Of a DNA stretch of 64,000 nt, positions 34,401-40,403 are shown piece by piece (the first letter of the stretch is position 1; each line of letters starts with the position of its first letter). Under the pieces are notes generated by a model, which saw nothing but the letters and a program-made list of their open reading frames with translations, did not search any database and was not told where the DNA came from. Location of the stretch: positions 20,510,951 to 20,574,950 of the forward strand of contig CM043948.1 in NCBI GenBank assembly GCA_014529385.2, read 5' to 3'. A program made the position numbers and the translations under genes. This DNA comes from Adiantum capillus-veneris (Eukaryota; Streptophyta; Polypodiopsida; Polypodiales; Pteridaceae).

Positions 34401-37400
34401 ACCTGTTCAGAAACTTGGAGATGTGGTCGTGGATTGCGAACGAAGGGATTGTGATGCTCTTGCTCTCTTAGCCTCTCTTGCCTGCACCAGGCTCTGATAC
34501 CATGTAAAGAATGAGGATGCAAGAGAGCTACACAAGACAAGCACAAAGCACACAGAGATGGAAAGCTTCTTCTTCTTCTTCACAAAAAAGAGAGTACAAA
34601 ATGACTAAGTGCTAAAGCTGAAAAGTAGCATATATGTACATGCGGTCACTAAGTGTGAACTCGCTAGAAGCGTACTAGGCTGGCACTATAAGTGTAGTCC
34701 AGCTGTAGAATCACTGGCAGAGATCCTCCGTGTCGGTCACCTAACACGCCAGTGAGTAAATGCCGTAAGCGGCCAAGACCCGTAGTGGATGCCAGCTCAA
34801 GGTGTAGAGCTCGACATCTCAACACTCCCCCTCAAGCCTCTCTACCTCTGTCGCCCCACCCCGCTCCTCTTCCCCTCCCCCCCCCTCCCCCCAAAAGCTC
34901 CTTCTCCCCCTCGGCCTGCTCCAGTTCCACAGTCGACTCAGGAGACTGGTCCCTCGCCGGCGGCTAGGAGATCTCTTGGCAGTGCCTTTTCCACGAGTCA
35001 CCTAGCGAGAGAGGGTCAGCCCTACTTGCGGCCCCCTCTGCAGATTCAGACATCTTCCCTTGCAGCTATCCCTCGTGGTCTGACGAGCATTGACCTCCGA
35101 CGCCGCTGGGATTTCTTCGACTACGGGTTCACTCGCTTTCTCGGCGATTCCGCAGCAGACCACGAGACAGCCTGCTTCAGGGTCCATGCTTTGTTCCTCG
35201 CCACTAGAGGGGCAGAGGCCTTGGACTCAGCAGTTGGTTTCTCCTTCCCCCTCTGTGGTAGGGCCGAGACAGAGTGGTCCCTCGACTCAGTGGTGGGATG
35301 GTTGCATACACAGGTTCTCGAGTTCTCTCACCACATGGGAGAACTTGGAGTTACAGATTTGCTGCAGACTTTGTGGCCACTAGCCAAGTTTGCGGTGACA
35401 ACCCCAGACTCAGCAGGATGTAGGCACATTGTGGTGTACCTTTTTGCTGATACGCAGTGTTTGCCTTGCTATGTATACATTCATGAGGACTCCTGGACAG
35501 AGGAGGTTGCTTTACGCACGGCTCGCTCTGCTTGGGCTTGGGCTAGGCACTCACTGCAGTCTCGCCTATCTAGAGGACGCTCGGATGCGGATTACTCCCC
35601 ATCCAAGCCAGCCTCAAAGATCGCACGTCTTGCTGCTGCGGCAGCATCTGTTCTCTCTCGCTCCCCATGAGGATCGTCTCGTGGAACGTGCAGGGACTAG
35701 GTGGGCCCCAGTTTCAGCAACAGCGGGGCCGATTGCGTCAGGAGCTTCAACGTTGCCTTGTGGGAGGAGAGATTGATCTCCTTATGCTTCAGGAGCACCA
35801 TATGTCCGAGAGCCGCATTCGGCGATGTGGTCAGATTTTGCGTGGACGATATGATACCTTTTGGTCAGCTGCTTTTGGACCTGGAGGCATCCAAGGTGGG
35901 GTATGTATAACTATTGCAGACTCATTGCAGCAGGCCACTGTGGGCAGAGGGATTATTGTGCCAGGCAGGGCTCAGTGGATTACTATGCAGGTTCAGGGTG
36001 GCCTTGTGGGCTTCTTGAACATCTATGCGCCCAATGTGGCGAGTGCTCGTGCAGAGTTTTGGTCACAAATTGTTGAGTCTTTGCCACAAGCTGACCATTG
36101 GTGTGTAGGAGGGGACTTCAACATGTTGGAGGACCCTTCTGACAGGATTGGAGGCAACCATGCTACTATGCATGGAGTCAAGTTAGCAGCTTTGGAGAGG
36201 TTGTGTATGACTTTGAGGGTCTCGGATACATGGCAGCACTCTGGCTTTGTGAGGCCTCCAGCGAGTCTTGCCTTCTCTAGATCAGACCGCAGAGTGGGAG
36301 GAGTGAATCTATCGCGGATAGATCGCTTCTACACTAGTGACCACTTCAGCGAATTGGGGGGATCAGTGGGCATCCTGACAGGGACATCCTTCTCGGACCA
36401 TGCACCAGTGATCCTCACAGTGGCAGACAGGCAGAGGAGTGGGAGCACGATGCTTCGCATCCCAGAGCGGGTCTTGTTGGACTCAGCACTCAGAGAGAGG
36501 GTAGTGTAACAGACTTGGACACTCCAAGTCAAGAATCAACCGCGACAGCACCAAATAACCACTTCAAAACAATTCACAGATCACAATAGATTTGCACTGG
36601 CCCGGCGGAGTTCCGTGCCTAGAGATATTGGCCCCAAAGACTGGCGCCCCTTTCGGTATTTCTTTTCATATTAATCAATCATCAAAGTACAAGAGAGCGG
36701 TTAGGGTTTCACTCTCAGACTCAGACGAGCGCTTCATGCTCACACGATCGGTCAGACAGGGTTGTCCTCTTGTCCCCTTTCTCTTTCTGTTCTATGCGGA
36801 GGCGATGAGCAGATTTTTGGTGTCAGGGCAAGTTGGTCTGAGGCAGAGTTACCCGCAACGCGGAACGAGAACGGCGACGGGGACCCCCGCGGAACGGGGG
36901 AACGGCCAAGGGTCCGGAACGGGAACGGCGCGGAACGGGAGGCATAAAAAACACTCAAATAACGCTTGAGAAGGGAATGGGTGTGAGGGGGTGCATTTTA
37001 ATTTTTGAGTCCTTGCACACTTAGAAGAACACCTAATGTTCACTACAAATTTGCAAAAAATTGCCTATTTCTCCCCATTTTTGAGAGTTGGCCGTTCCCA
37101 GACCGTTCCGGGCCGTTCCGGAGCTATTCCGGCCGGCCGTTCCGGTATCAAGTGGTCACCCGGAACGGCAAAACGTTCCGGGACGTTCCGGCTTGGCAGA
37201 GGGGGGGGGAACGGCGTTCCGGCATTCCAGGGCCTACAGAACGCGTTCCCCGGTAACTATGGTCTGAGGGGCTTAGCACTCCCTATTCGGGGAGATGAGT
37301 TTCTGGACGCTGAGTTTGCCGACGACTCAGCCTTGTACTTAGAGGGCCAGGAGGCCAATCTACACAGATGTGAGCAGGCTTTGGAGACCTTTTGTTGTGC

Positions 37401-40400
37401 ATTGGACGCACTGATCAACTGGAGAAAGACAATGGCTTTCTCGGTTGGCAGTGCTCCTGTGCCAAATTGGATGCCAGGAGAGGGTTTCAGGTGGATTCCC
37501 CCAAAGACTGCAGTTCGGTACTTGGGTTGTCAGGTTGGTTTGGACTTGTCCCCCGAGCAGCAGATTGCTCCTCTTCTCCTGTCCATCAGGAGAAAGCTGT
37601 TACATTGGAGCTCAGCACGACTTTCGCTGGCTGGTAGAGTAGTAGTTGCCAACCAGGTGTTGTTGGTGACTATGTGGTACATCACTTCTTGTTGGATCTT
37701 CTTGAGTTCTTGTATCAGCCAGGTAGAGAGGCTGATCAGGAACTTCCTTTGGTCAGGTCGTGACACTCAGATTGCCCGAGCCAAGGTGGCTTAGTCGGTC
37801 ATCACACTTCCTTGTTCTCAGGGAGGGCTTGGGATCATTGATCCAGCACAGCAGAGCAGAGCCCTTCTTGGGAAGTTCGTCGTCAGAGGACTTCTTCCAG
37901 GCGAGGAGCCCTGGAAAGAGTTCTTGCTACAGAGGCTTCGTGCCAGGGTGCCTCAGTCAGGAGGCCCTTGGCAACCTTCGACCAGATGGATCTTTACAGA
38001 GTTGCGCCGAGTTGGTTTGAGCAGGAGACTAGAGAACCGCTTCGCTGTGAGTTTGCTTCGATCTTGGGAGCTCTTACGGCGCGGCCTAGAGCAGAGACAG
38101 CCGACGTGCACGGAGGAGCGCCTACGGCAGCCCCTCGTCTGGAACCCCATGGTTAGCACTCAGAGAGCCACTTGGTTGGGAGTCGGCCTCATGTTTCTTG
38201 GGGTCCCATGGCAGCAGGTCCAGCGCGCTCTCTAGGTGACTGGCTAGAGTTCACAGGTTTGTCAGAGGAGGTGCAGGGTTTCCAGCTAGAGGGGTGCAAA
38301 GCATGTGTCAGGACATCTCAGAGTCAGTTCCAGCTGAGTGGCTCACGCCTCTCGAGCCAGTAGCACCCCGGTGAATGGGAGCCTTCACACGACTGGAGGT
38401 TCTCATTTGAGTCAGGGCCTGCTCAGAGACTGTCCCAACCCTGTTCTTCGAGCTTCAGGGTGGGGGACGACTACAGCGAGTTACAGTAGAGGCCCCGCAA
38501 GAAGCAAAGTGCTGTTTCCAGAGGATCCGAGTTGTGGGCATCTGTGGGAGGACTTGCGTCATAGACCCTGACCCAGCAGCTCTTGAGACTGGACACTGGA
38601 GGCTATGGGCTTGGGAGTGTTGTCCACTGGCACGAGTACAATGGGATCCTGGTGAGTGGCTATGGAGGGACCCCTTCTCTTCTGCAGACCGGCCAGGAGT
38701 CCCCTTCCTTCAGTACACTATTCGGCTTGGACGTCATATACTTGCAGCACAGGGAGAGGCCCGCCCCGCTACAGCACGTCATTGGCAGGAGGAGGGCCTC
38801 ACAGTCGAGTTCTTGGCAGCCTTTTGGCAAAGGCGGTGGGACTCTGTTTCAGTGGCTGGTTGCACACAGAGCCACAGCAGTAGGGAGTTGGCTTGTGCAT
38901 AGTGGTCTCTCGGCCGCATGTGCAACCTGTGACCAGTTGGTGGAGAGTCAGCGTCATTGTCTTTGGGACTGTCCCTCGGCCCAGCAGGTGTGGCTACGAG
39001 TTCTTCGGCTGATGCCTACTCTCTCCACGGCTCGACAGTACACTTGGGGGGCAGCGACCTGGTCCACACTCACGGGCCCGGCACTTCAGTTTGAGCTATC
39101 TTCCACCAGCAGGATGATAGTGATGCATGGGAAGCGACCTACACTTCAGCCTGCTACAGAGCTTACTCCACAGGAGTGGTGCAGTGAGAGAGAGGAGTGT
39201 TGGGAGCTCATCAGTGGCCTGACACTTTGGTTCATCTGGCGGGCCCGCTGTTTCCGCATCTTTGAGGCTCGCCCTGTGCCACCAGCAGAAACTGTTCGTG
39301 ACTTTTGGCTAGAGCTGATCCATACTCTCAGAGGACAGCTTGAGGGACTACAGGGTAGCTCCGACCGCATGCGGGAGCGCCGCGAGGCTTTCCTTCGACT
39401 CTGGCGCCCTAGGCCTTTCTACACCATAGTCCAGGGGGTGCTCAGATGGCACTACTGTCCACCTGTGTGGCTCTTCCCTCCTCCCATCTCTTGATTTAGC
39501 CTCATTGTATATATGCTGTTTTTTCATTGGGAGAGTCTCCCCATCATGCTTGTTGTAGCCCTCTCTTGCAGAGGTGGATGTAGCCCTATGGGCAGTTTTC
39601 ATTAACTAATAGAAGGATCTTTTTCTCGGGGAAAAAAAAACATTTGCCCTAGACCTTTTCCTTTTCCACCTTGTTAAATTTTAGCAAGCTTTCAAGGGAG
39701 CAATGTAGAGATCTCGTCATGGGCAGAATGGAAAGTTAGAAAAAATGAGCAAAACATCCCAAATGAAATAGATTTAAACTTTCACAAATGTTTGGGATCA
39801 AACTGAAACTTCCTCAACTCTCCAGTCATCTCCAAATAAGCTGAAAGATTTTCATCGAATTGACTATTTAAAAAACGTACCAATCTTGGACAACGGTACG
39901 CAGCGATACGTGCAGAATCAAAGAAGGGGAACATAGAAGGGATTACCATTCAATGCTTCAATTGCATCAAGAGCATCACGTTTATCATCGAACTCCACAA
40001 AAGCATAGCCAGGAGGTTTCCTTGCCACCCAAACACTGTGAAACAACAAGCCTTGGTTGATATAATGACAAGGGCAGCTACTTCCAAAGGGCAGATACAT
40101 CAACACTTGTTGTGCAGATCATTGGCATGCATTTTCGTATCGATCAAGGATCCTAAATTCTCTGAATTCAGATAGCAAAAAATGCAAGCAGAATTTATAA
40201 AAAGTCGGCATCATGCATGTTTCGCTCAGCACTTCTCGGCAAAGCATGAGGAAGCAAAAAAAAAAAACAGAAGCCAAGCCTGAATTGAGAAAGATGGAAA
40301 CAGAGATGAATGACCTGCGCAAGACGCCATAGACTCTGAATTCGTCTTCAAGCTCTCGTTCGGAGGTGCGGGGTTCCAGGTTTCCCACGTAAACTCGCGA

Positions 40401-40403
40401 CAT
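22405..40403 (-). CDS. RSZ22-like: RSZ-type SR splicing factor (RRM + CCHC zinc knuckle), split gene with 16.7-kb intron
   Basis: The spliced coding exons are 40,403-40,315, 40,035-39,947, 23,238-23,004 and 22,894-22,706, with a fifth uncertain exon from 22,603. They encode about 200 residues up to SSYANG. RNP2 is VYVGNL (residues 4-9) and RNP1 [10 protein letters not shown] (36-45). The CCHC knuckle [14 protein letters not shown] has its ligands at 89, 92, 97 and 102. An Arg/Ser/Pro-rich tail follows (about 113-200). This order is that of plant RSZ21/22 proteins, which bind pre-mRNA and help 5' splice-site choice in nuclear speckles. All introns have GT/AG ends and the phases match. The ATG at 40,403 gives the canonical MSRVYVGNL start; an upstream out-of-frame ATG lies 26 bases before it. 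The third exon pair is far away only because intron 2 is filled with transposons. Confidence 0.9.
22706..22894 (-). CDS. RSZ22-like: RSZ exon 4 (RS/SP-rich tail)
   Basis: 189 nt from [16 protein letters not shown] to LRSSYANG, rich in SP and RS pairs, between the acceptor GTGATAG (intron 3, 109 nt) and a strong donor GTATGT. The SYANG end matches the YANG near the C-terminus of RSZ22 proteins. Confidence 0.88.
23004..23238 (-). CDS. RSZ22-like: RSZ exon 3 (zinc knuckle)
   Basis: 235 nt coding [18 protein letters not shown], the Gly-rich linker, [14 protein letters not shown] and the first RS segment ([18 protein letters not shown]). It ends with the donor GTATGG. The linker is shorter than in Arabidopsis RSZ22, but the order is the same. 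Confidence 0.92.
23480..24110 (+). mobile_element. LTR 3' end with primer-binding site
   Basis: TGGTATCAGAGCC at 24,098-24,110 is a tRNA-Met PBS. The LTR should end at TATATCA (about 24,095) after a two-base spacer. The left LTR limit is not found, and no gag follows. The sequence 23,500-23,870 before it has open frames with no family likeness. It lies in RSZ intron 2. Confidence 0.55.
24700..25091 (+). mobile_element. Short LTR (379 bp) with primer-binding site
   Basis: The LTR begins TGTTATGTCCCGCTCACAGG at 24,700 and ends TTCGTGTCA at 25,078. TGGTATCAGAGCC (25,079-25,091) follows at once. It is GC-rich compared with its surroundings, and TATTATTAAAGG near 24,795 may be promoter sequence. 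No partner LTR or gag is in the window, so it is a truncated element. Confidence 0.75.
25092..25396. other. Leader-like AT-rich sequence, no gene
   Basis: It follows the PBS and could be the leader of the truncated LTR element. TTCAG-containing motifs recur (AAATTCAG three times), but no coding frame is seen. Confidence 0.4.
25397..25462. repeat. (GA)n microsatellite
   Basis: About 65 bases of pure GA then GAAAGAAAGAAAAG. It is near the 3' side of the minus-strand LINE fragment and could be its (TC)n tail. Confidence 0.95.
25640..27385 (-). pseudogene. 5'-truncated LINE: RT palm and C-terminal domain
   Basis: Reading leftward: [19 protein letters not shown] (27,305-27,365), then [15 protein letters not shown] with YADD coded at 27,226-27,237, then [14 protein letters not shown]. 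Next come [10 protein letters not shown] (about 26,840) and a C-terminal [11 protein letters not shown] (about 26,170), which resembles the Cys/His motif near the end of LINE ORF2. Frames change repeatedly. The RT wording is like that of the LINE at 1-3.7 kb. The upstream end stops sharply at about 27,380 at repeated CTTGGGTTC sequence. Confidence 0.85.
27480..27843 (-). mobile_element. LTR tail, PBS and leader copy (inverted)
   Basis: On the minus strand an LTR end CCATAACA (27,843) is followed by TAGTATCAGAGCT (27,829-27,841, one mismatch to the tRNA-Met PBS). About 300 bases of leader then match 29,266-29,586. It faces the two plus-strand copies 1.2 kb to the right. Confidence 0.75.
27844..29033. 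other. LTR-like spacer between inverted PBS copies
   Basis: Both ends carry the same roughly 40-bp segment in opposite directions (GAATGAATGTTTGCGCTTTG at about 27,860 and its complement near 29,005). The inner 1.1 kb (27,910-28,960) is non-repeated, with open frames that match nothing known. It is probably LTR sequence of this family. Confidence 0.5.
29034..29586 (+). mobile_element. Two tandem PBS-leader copies
   Basis: TGGTATCAGAGCT occurs at 29,034-29,046 and 29,260-29,272, each followed by the same leader (TTTGAC, then TATCGCTCAAGGAAAGAACC). Between them lies a 20-bp LTR tail (CTCCGCTGCACCTAACA). The second leader is cut at GGTGAAGAG, exactly where the copia LTR starts at 29,587. Confidence 0.8.
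29587..29911 (-). repeat. Copia 3' LTR
   Basis: Minus strand TGTTGAGATG to TTCTTTACA. The adjoining CTCGAGGGGGAG is the PPT (29,912-29,924). The last codons of the polyprotein overlap the LTR start and end at a stop at 29,884. Confidence 0.92.
29884..31857 (-). CDS. Copia reverse transcriptase-RNase H (second part of Gag-Pol)
   Basis: About 657 codons in the same frame as the part before the TAG. RT blocks include [32 protein letters not shown] (motif A), [12 protein letters not shown] and [12 protein letters not shown] (YVDD). RNase H has [10 protein letters not shown] (Asp), SSTEAEYRG (Glu) and [10 protein letters not shown] (Asp). The end is [20 protein letters not shown] plus a short tail reading into the LTR. 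All key residues seem present, so only the TAG prevents a full polyprotein; readthrough is possible but not shown. Confidence 0.93.
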   Translation of the reverse strand, partial: SQVLSGPQESSSRGSVEKPWNGRLRTQVTPPAGTGNVSRKGKEKVDEPPLMDDASSGFSHVNMDSDGSEQSLDEEFGIPAVRTPGVRKVQEDARGQRSDPGPRRSNRVKNPIQKLTYDGYLAHHQAYMAKVIQDVEPTCFEDAVGNVHWDDAMNEEMAALEANDTWELVPLPSGKKAIGCKWVYKTKHKADGNIERHKARLVAKGYAQTYGIDYEETFAPVAKMTTVRAVIAVAASRGWIMHQMDVRNAFLNGELQEEVYMDQPPGYVDPGDPYYVCRLLKALYGLKQGSRAWYDRIAKYLVSIGFRRAHADHSLYVRENDVGIVVITMYVDDLIIVGDNAMEIDHVKGLLKQEFEMKDLGELRYFLGIEVIRIPEGVWLSQRQYALDMLSKYGMADCKPISIPLDVNAKLSAEKGDVVEDVNMYRKMVGSLIYLTITRPDLSYTVGLESQFMQLPRKPHLDGVRRTLRYVQETLDYALFYAADAPLALYGYTDTDWAGSIVDRRSTSGFMFSFGSAAVTWSSKKQPTVALSSTEAEYRGAAVAACEVAWLRTLVEDLGVQVDQQIFIHCDNLSSMQLARNPVFHARTKHIEVHYHYVRERVLAGDIDLVYVSTEEQIEDIFTKALGTEKLRRFRIMLGLCDMQSSRGSVEMSSSTP
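31858..34233 (-). CDS. Copia Gag-protease-integrase (first part of Gag-Pol)
   Basis: 791 codons. Gag (about 1-300) has the UBN2-like core ([20 protein letters not shown]) and a zinc knuckle [14 protein letters not shown] near 277-290. The protease has [10 protein letters not shown] near 342-351. The integrase has WHKRIGH (about 479-485), CAACQ (515-519), and DDE residues in [17 protein letters not shown] and [10 protein letters not shown]. These parts package the RNA, cut the polyprotein and insert the cDNA. The frame ends with TAG at 31,858-31,860, in phase with the RT-RNase H frame that follows, so this is one polyprotein with one nonsense codon. Confidence 0.93.
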   Translation of the reverse strand: MSDGFSQIVTEKLEKNNYLAWKFRITNFLKGKGYWDYVEEDNEKEPEIPEANATAEQRKALRDWQQGQSKVMYWLSMSITDGMMGYLQDVETPAIAWRNLGRVFEVNTKARKLQLKSELNQVKRNNLSINDYALKIKSIIEALGSIKVSVEDDDIVRACLDGLGDEYVHFRSSMNTSDDIPVFQDLISMLILEEKNLDTSSSHGRNNSEQAFYSNSNRGRGRDRGRGPRGCRRQFLQGQSNQNNTGGRGNQSQGRGSQRGRGAGSSRQQHTPDSRECWTCGERGHMSRDCPKGKASGKREHGNYASTSRDADDNKNERMFVMQHVMNTMTAENSTQDDVWYVDSGASNHITSRGEWFRDMRKPDVSGYVQTGDDTAHPIAHVGDISLNTKSGKSKYLADVLHVPNITKNLVSVGQMVEQGLQVCFNPNGCYVEDFKNGCKLITEGKCVGRMFTLNVDMPEVKAALFAQGTGVVADVDIWHKRIGHVNEQRLRSMQSKQIVKGLPKFKVDGMHKVCAACQFGKQSKGSFPHERNVCKKPLEVVHTDVWGPTYTASIHGCRYYVSFIDDRTRKVWVYFMRNKSEVFGHFQDFKVMIEKETDMQIKTLRSDGGGEYFSNDFSDFLRMHGIRRQFTCRYTPQQNGVAERKNRHIAEVARALMNEKNMPHHFWAEAVNIAVYIMNKTPTAAVHDVTPEEKFTGTKPDLAHLKVFGCIAYVYVPDELRRKLDPKAEKCILVGYSLEQKGYRCYNPTTRELRVSRDVVFDEMSSWYSNAHGTIGADVKDDVVVQNVRP
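34490..34502 (-). other. Copia primer-binding site
   Basis: TGGTATCAGAGCC on the minus strand directly after the LTR end ACA, complementary to initiator tRNA-Met. Confidence 0.92.
34503..34824 (-). repeat. Copia 5' LTR
   Basis: Same ends as the left LTR. Its inner side carries the PBS TGGTATCAGAGCC. Its outer side is TTGAGGGGGAG, almost the PPT of the element itself, as if another copy had once stood upstream in tandem. Confidence 0.92.
34825..35670 (+). CDS. LINE ORF1-like protein
   Basis: The open frame enters from the copia LTR side, so the true start is unclear. The N-terminal part is Pro-rich ([17 protein letters not shown]) and the body is folded-looking ([19 protein letters not shown] to [20 protein letters not shown]), ending in a basic, Ala-rich tail. 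No zinc knuckle is seen. Its stop TGA overlaps the ORF2 start (ATGA at 35,667-35,670). Position before the endonuclease makes it ORF1, but I do not recognise the family. Confidence 0.6.
   Translation, partial: LPLKPLYLCRPTPLLFPSPPLPPKAPSPPRPAPVPQSTQETGPSPAARRSLGSAFSTSHLAREGQPYLRPPLQIQTSSLAAIPRGLTSIDLRRRWDFFDYGFTRFLGDSAADHETACFRVHALFLATRGAEALDSAVGFSFPLCGRAETEWSLDSVVGWLHTQVLEFSHHMGELGVTDLLQTLWPLAKFAVTTPDSAGCRHIVVYLFADTQCLPCYVYIHEDSWTEEVALRTARSAWAWARHSLQSRLSRGRSDADYSPSKPASKIARLAAAAASVLSRSP
35667..36509 (+). CDS. LINE ORF2 N-terminus: EEP endonuclease
   Basis: 280 codons. [14 protein letters not shown] is the typical start (WNVQG). [11 protein letters not shown] carries the Glu motif, GFLNIYAPN and [15 protein letters not shown] carry the Tyr and Asp/Asn motifs, [12 protein letters not shown] follows, and [10 protein letters not shown] is the SDH motif. 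The endonuclease domain appears complete. The frame ends soon after it because the next part of ORF2 has been replaced. Confidence 0.92.
   Translation: MRIVSWNVQGLGGPQFQQQRGRLRQELQRCLVGGEIDLLMLQEHHMSESRIRRCGQILRGRYDTFWSAAFGPGGIQGGVCITIADSLQQATVGRGIIVPGRAQWITMQVQGGLVGFLNIYAPNVASARAEFWSQIVESLPQADHWCVGGDFNMLEDPSDRIGGNHATMHGVKLAALERLCMTLRVSDTWQHSGFVRPPASLAFSRSDRRVGGVNLSRIDRFYTSDHFSELGGSVGILTGTSFSDHAPVILTVADRQRSGSTMLRIPERVLLDSALRERVV
36510..36715. other. Foreign or scrambled segment replacing LINE RT N-terminus
   Basis: Between the endonuclease and the RT motif RSVRQGCPL lies about 200 bases that encode no RT blocks. A normal L1 would have several hundred codons here. It could be an LTR fragment, but no ends or target duplication are visible. 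Confidence 0.5.
36716..37800 (+). pseudogene. LINE reverse transcriptase palm, split by a MITE
   Basis: [15 protein letters not shown] and [12 protein letters not shown] lie before the insertion. [14 protein letters not shown], with catalytic FADD coded at 37,315-37,326, [21 protein letters not shown] and [20 protein letters not shown] lie after it. These are the plant L1 RT blocks. Removing the insert and one target copy would join [11 protein letters not shown] in register. The frame ends at a TAG near 37,794. Confidence 0.88.
36844..37260. mobile_element. Mutator-like MITE, rich in GGAACGG motifs
   Basis: A 417-bp insert in the LINE RT, flanked by exact 9-bp copies of GGTCTGAGG (36,835-36,843 and 37,261-37,269). 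Its ends form an imperfect inverted repeat (CAGAGTTACC left, GGTAACTAT right, continuing with CGCGTTCC/GGAACGCG-type sequence). The two arms are full of GGAACGG or its complement. The centre is AT-rich. No transposase is encoded. Confidence 0.82.
37801..39494 (+). pseudogene. LINE ORF2 C-terminal region with zf-RVT
   Basis: The first 780 bases use several frames. 38,583-39,494 is open and contains [21 protein letters not shown] and [19 protein letters not shown], the plant L1 zinc-binding RT-associated domain, then [14 protein letters not shown] stop TGA follows FPPPIS at 39,494. Confidence 0.85.
39640..39946. other. Remaining original intron 2 sequence beside exon 2
   Basis: About 300 bases of AT-rich sequence between the LINE poly(A) and the exon 2 donor. 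No element is recognised in it. Confidence 0.5.
39947..40035 (-). CDS. RSZ22-like: RSZ exon 2 (RRM second half)
   Basis: 89 nt, coding [15 protein letters not shown] then [13 protein letters not shown]. It ends AATG before the donor GTAATC, and the split Gly codon is completed by exon 3 (GAAAGAATGGATGG, giving GKNGWRVE). This junction spans intron 2, so it is the main evidence that the two halves, 16.7 kb apart, form one gene. Confidence 0.92.
40036..40314 (-). other. RSZ intron 1 (279 nt)
   Basis: Donor GTCATT and acceptor TTTCACAG, phase 2. The size is ordinary for a plant intron. Confidence 0.85.
40315..40403 (-). CDS. RSZ22-like: RSZ exon 1 (RRM first half)
   Basis: 29 codons plus two bases, from [13 protein letters not shown] to VYGVLR, ending CGCAG before the donor GTCATTC at 40,314. 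The split codon joins exon 2 to give [11 protein letters not shown], which is exactly the family sequence. The frame otherwise runs on into the intron and has no family likeness there. Confidence 0.92.

Larger units (their letters stand above)
29587..34824 (-). mobile_element. Ty1/copia retrotransposon, nearly complete, young
   Basis: It has two LTRs (29,587-29,911 and 34,503-34,824), a tRNA-Met PBS at 34,490-34,502, a PPT beside the left LTR, and one long gag-pol frame with a single stop. By eye the LTRs differ at only about ten places including indels, which indicates recent insertion. The left flank AAGAG is not repeated at the right flank, so the right border has been rearranged. It lies in RSZ intron 2 in the same direction as the gene. 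Confidence 0.93.
34825..39639 (+). mobile_element. L1-type LINE with poly(A) tail, interrupted
   Basis: The order is ORF1-like protein (to 35,670), EEP endonuclease (35,667-36,509), a damaged RT (about 36,720-37,800), a C-terminal domain with zf-RVT (to 39,494), a 3' UTR and nine A at 39,631-39,639. Part of the RT N-terminus is missing: 36,510-36,715 is unrelated sequence. A 417-bp MITE sits in the RT. Its direction is opposite to the RSZ gene in whose intron 2 it lies. The GC-rich coding sequence differs sharply from the AT-richer surroundings. Confidence 0.9.
23239..39946 (-). other. RSZ intron 2 (16,708 nt) filled with retrotransposons
   Basis: Donor GTAATC (39,946-39,941) and acceptor ATCAG (23,243-23,239), phase 1. 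From the donor side it contains a LINE with poly(A), a MITE inside that LINE, a Ty1/copia element, LTR-tail/PBS/leader copies, a LINE fragment, a short LTR and a further LTR end. Less than about 3 kb of the intron lacks an identified element. Confidence 0.85.

Noticed and set aside
34752-34967. Start of the LINE ORF1 at an ATG inside the copia LTR
   Set aside because: The first codons translate LTR sequence, so the true LINE start is either lost or further right.
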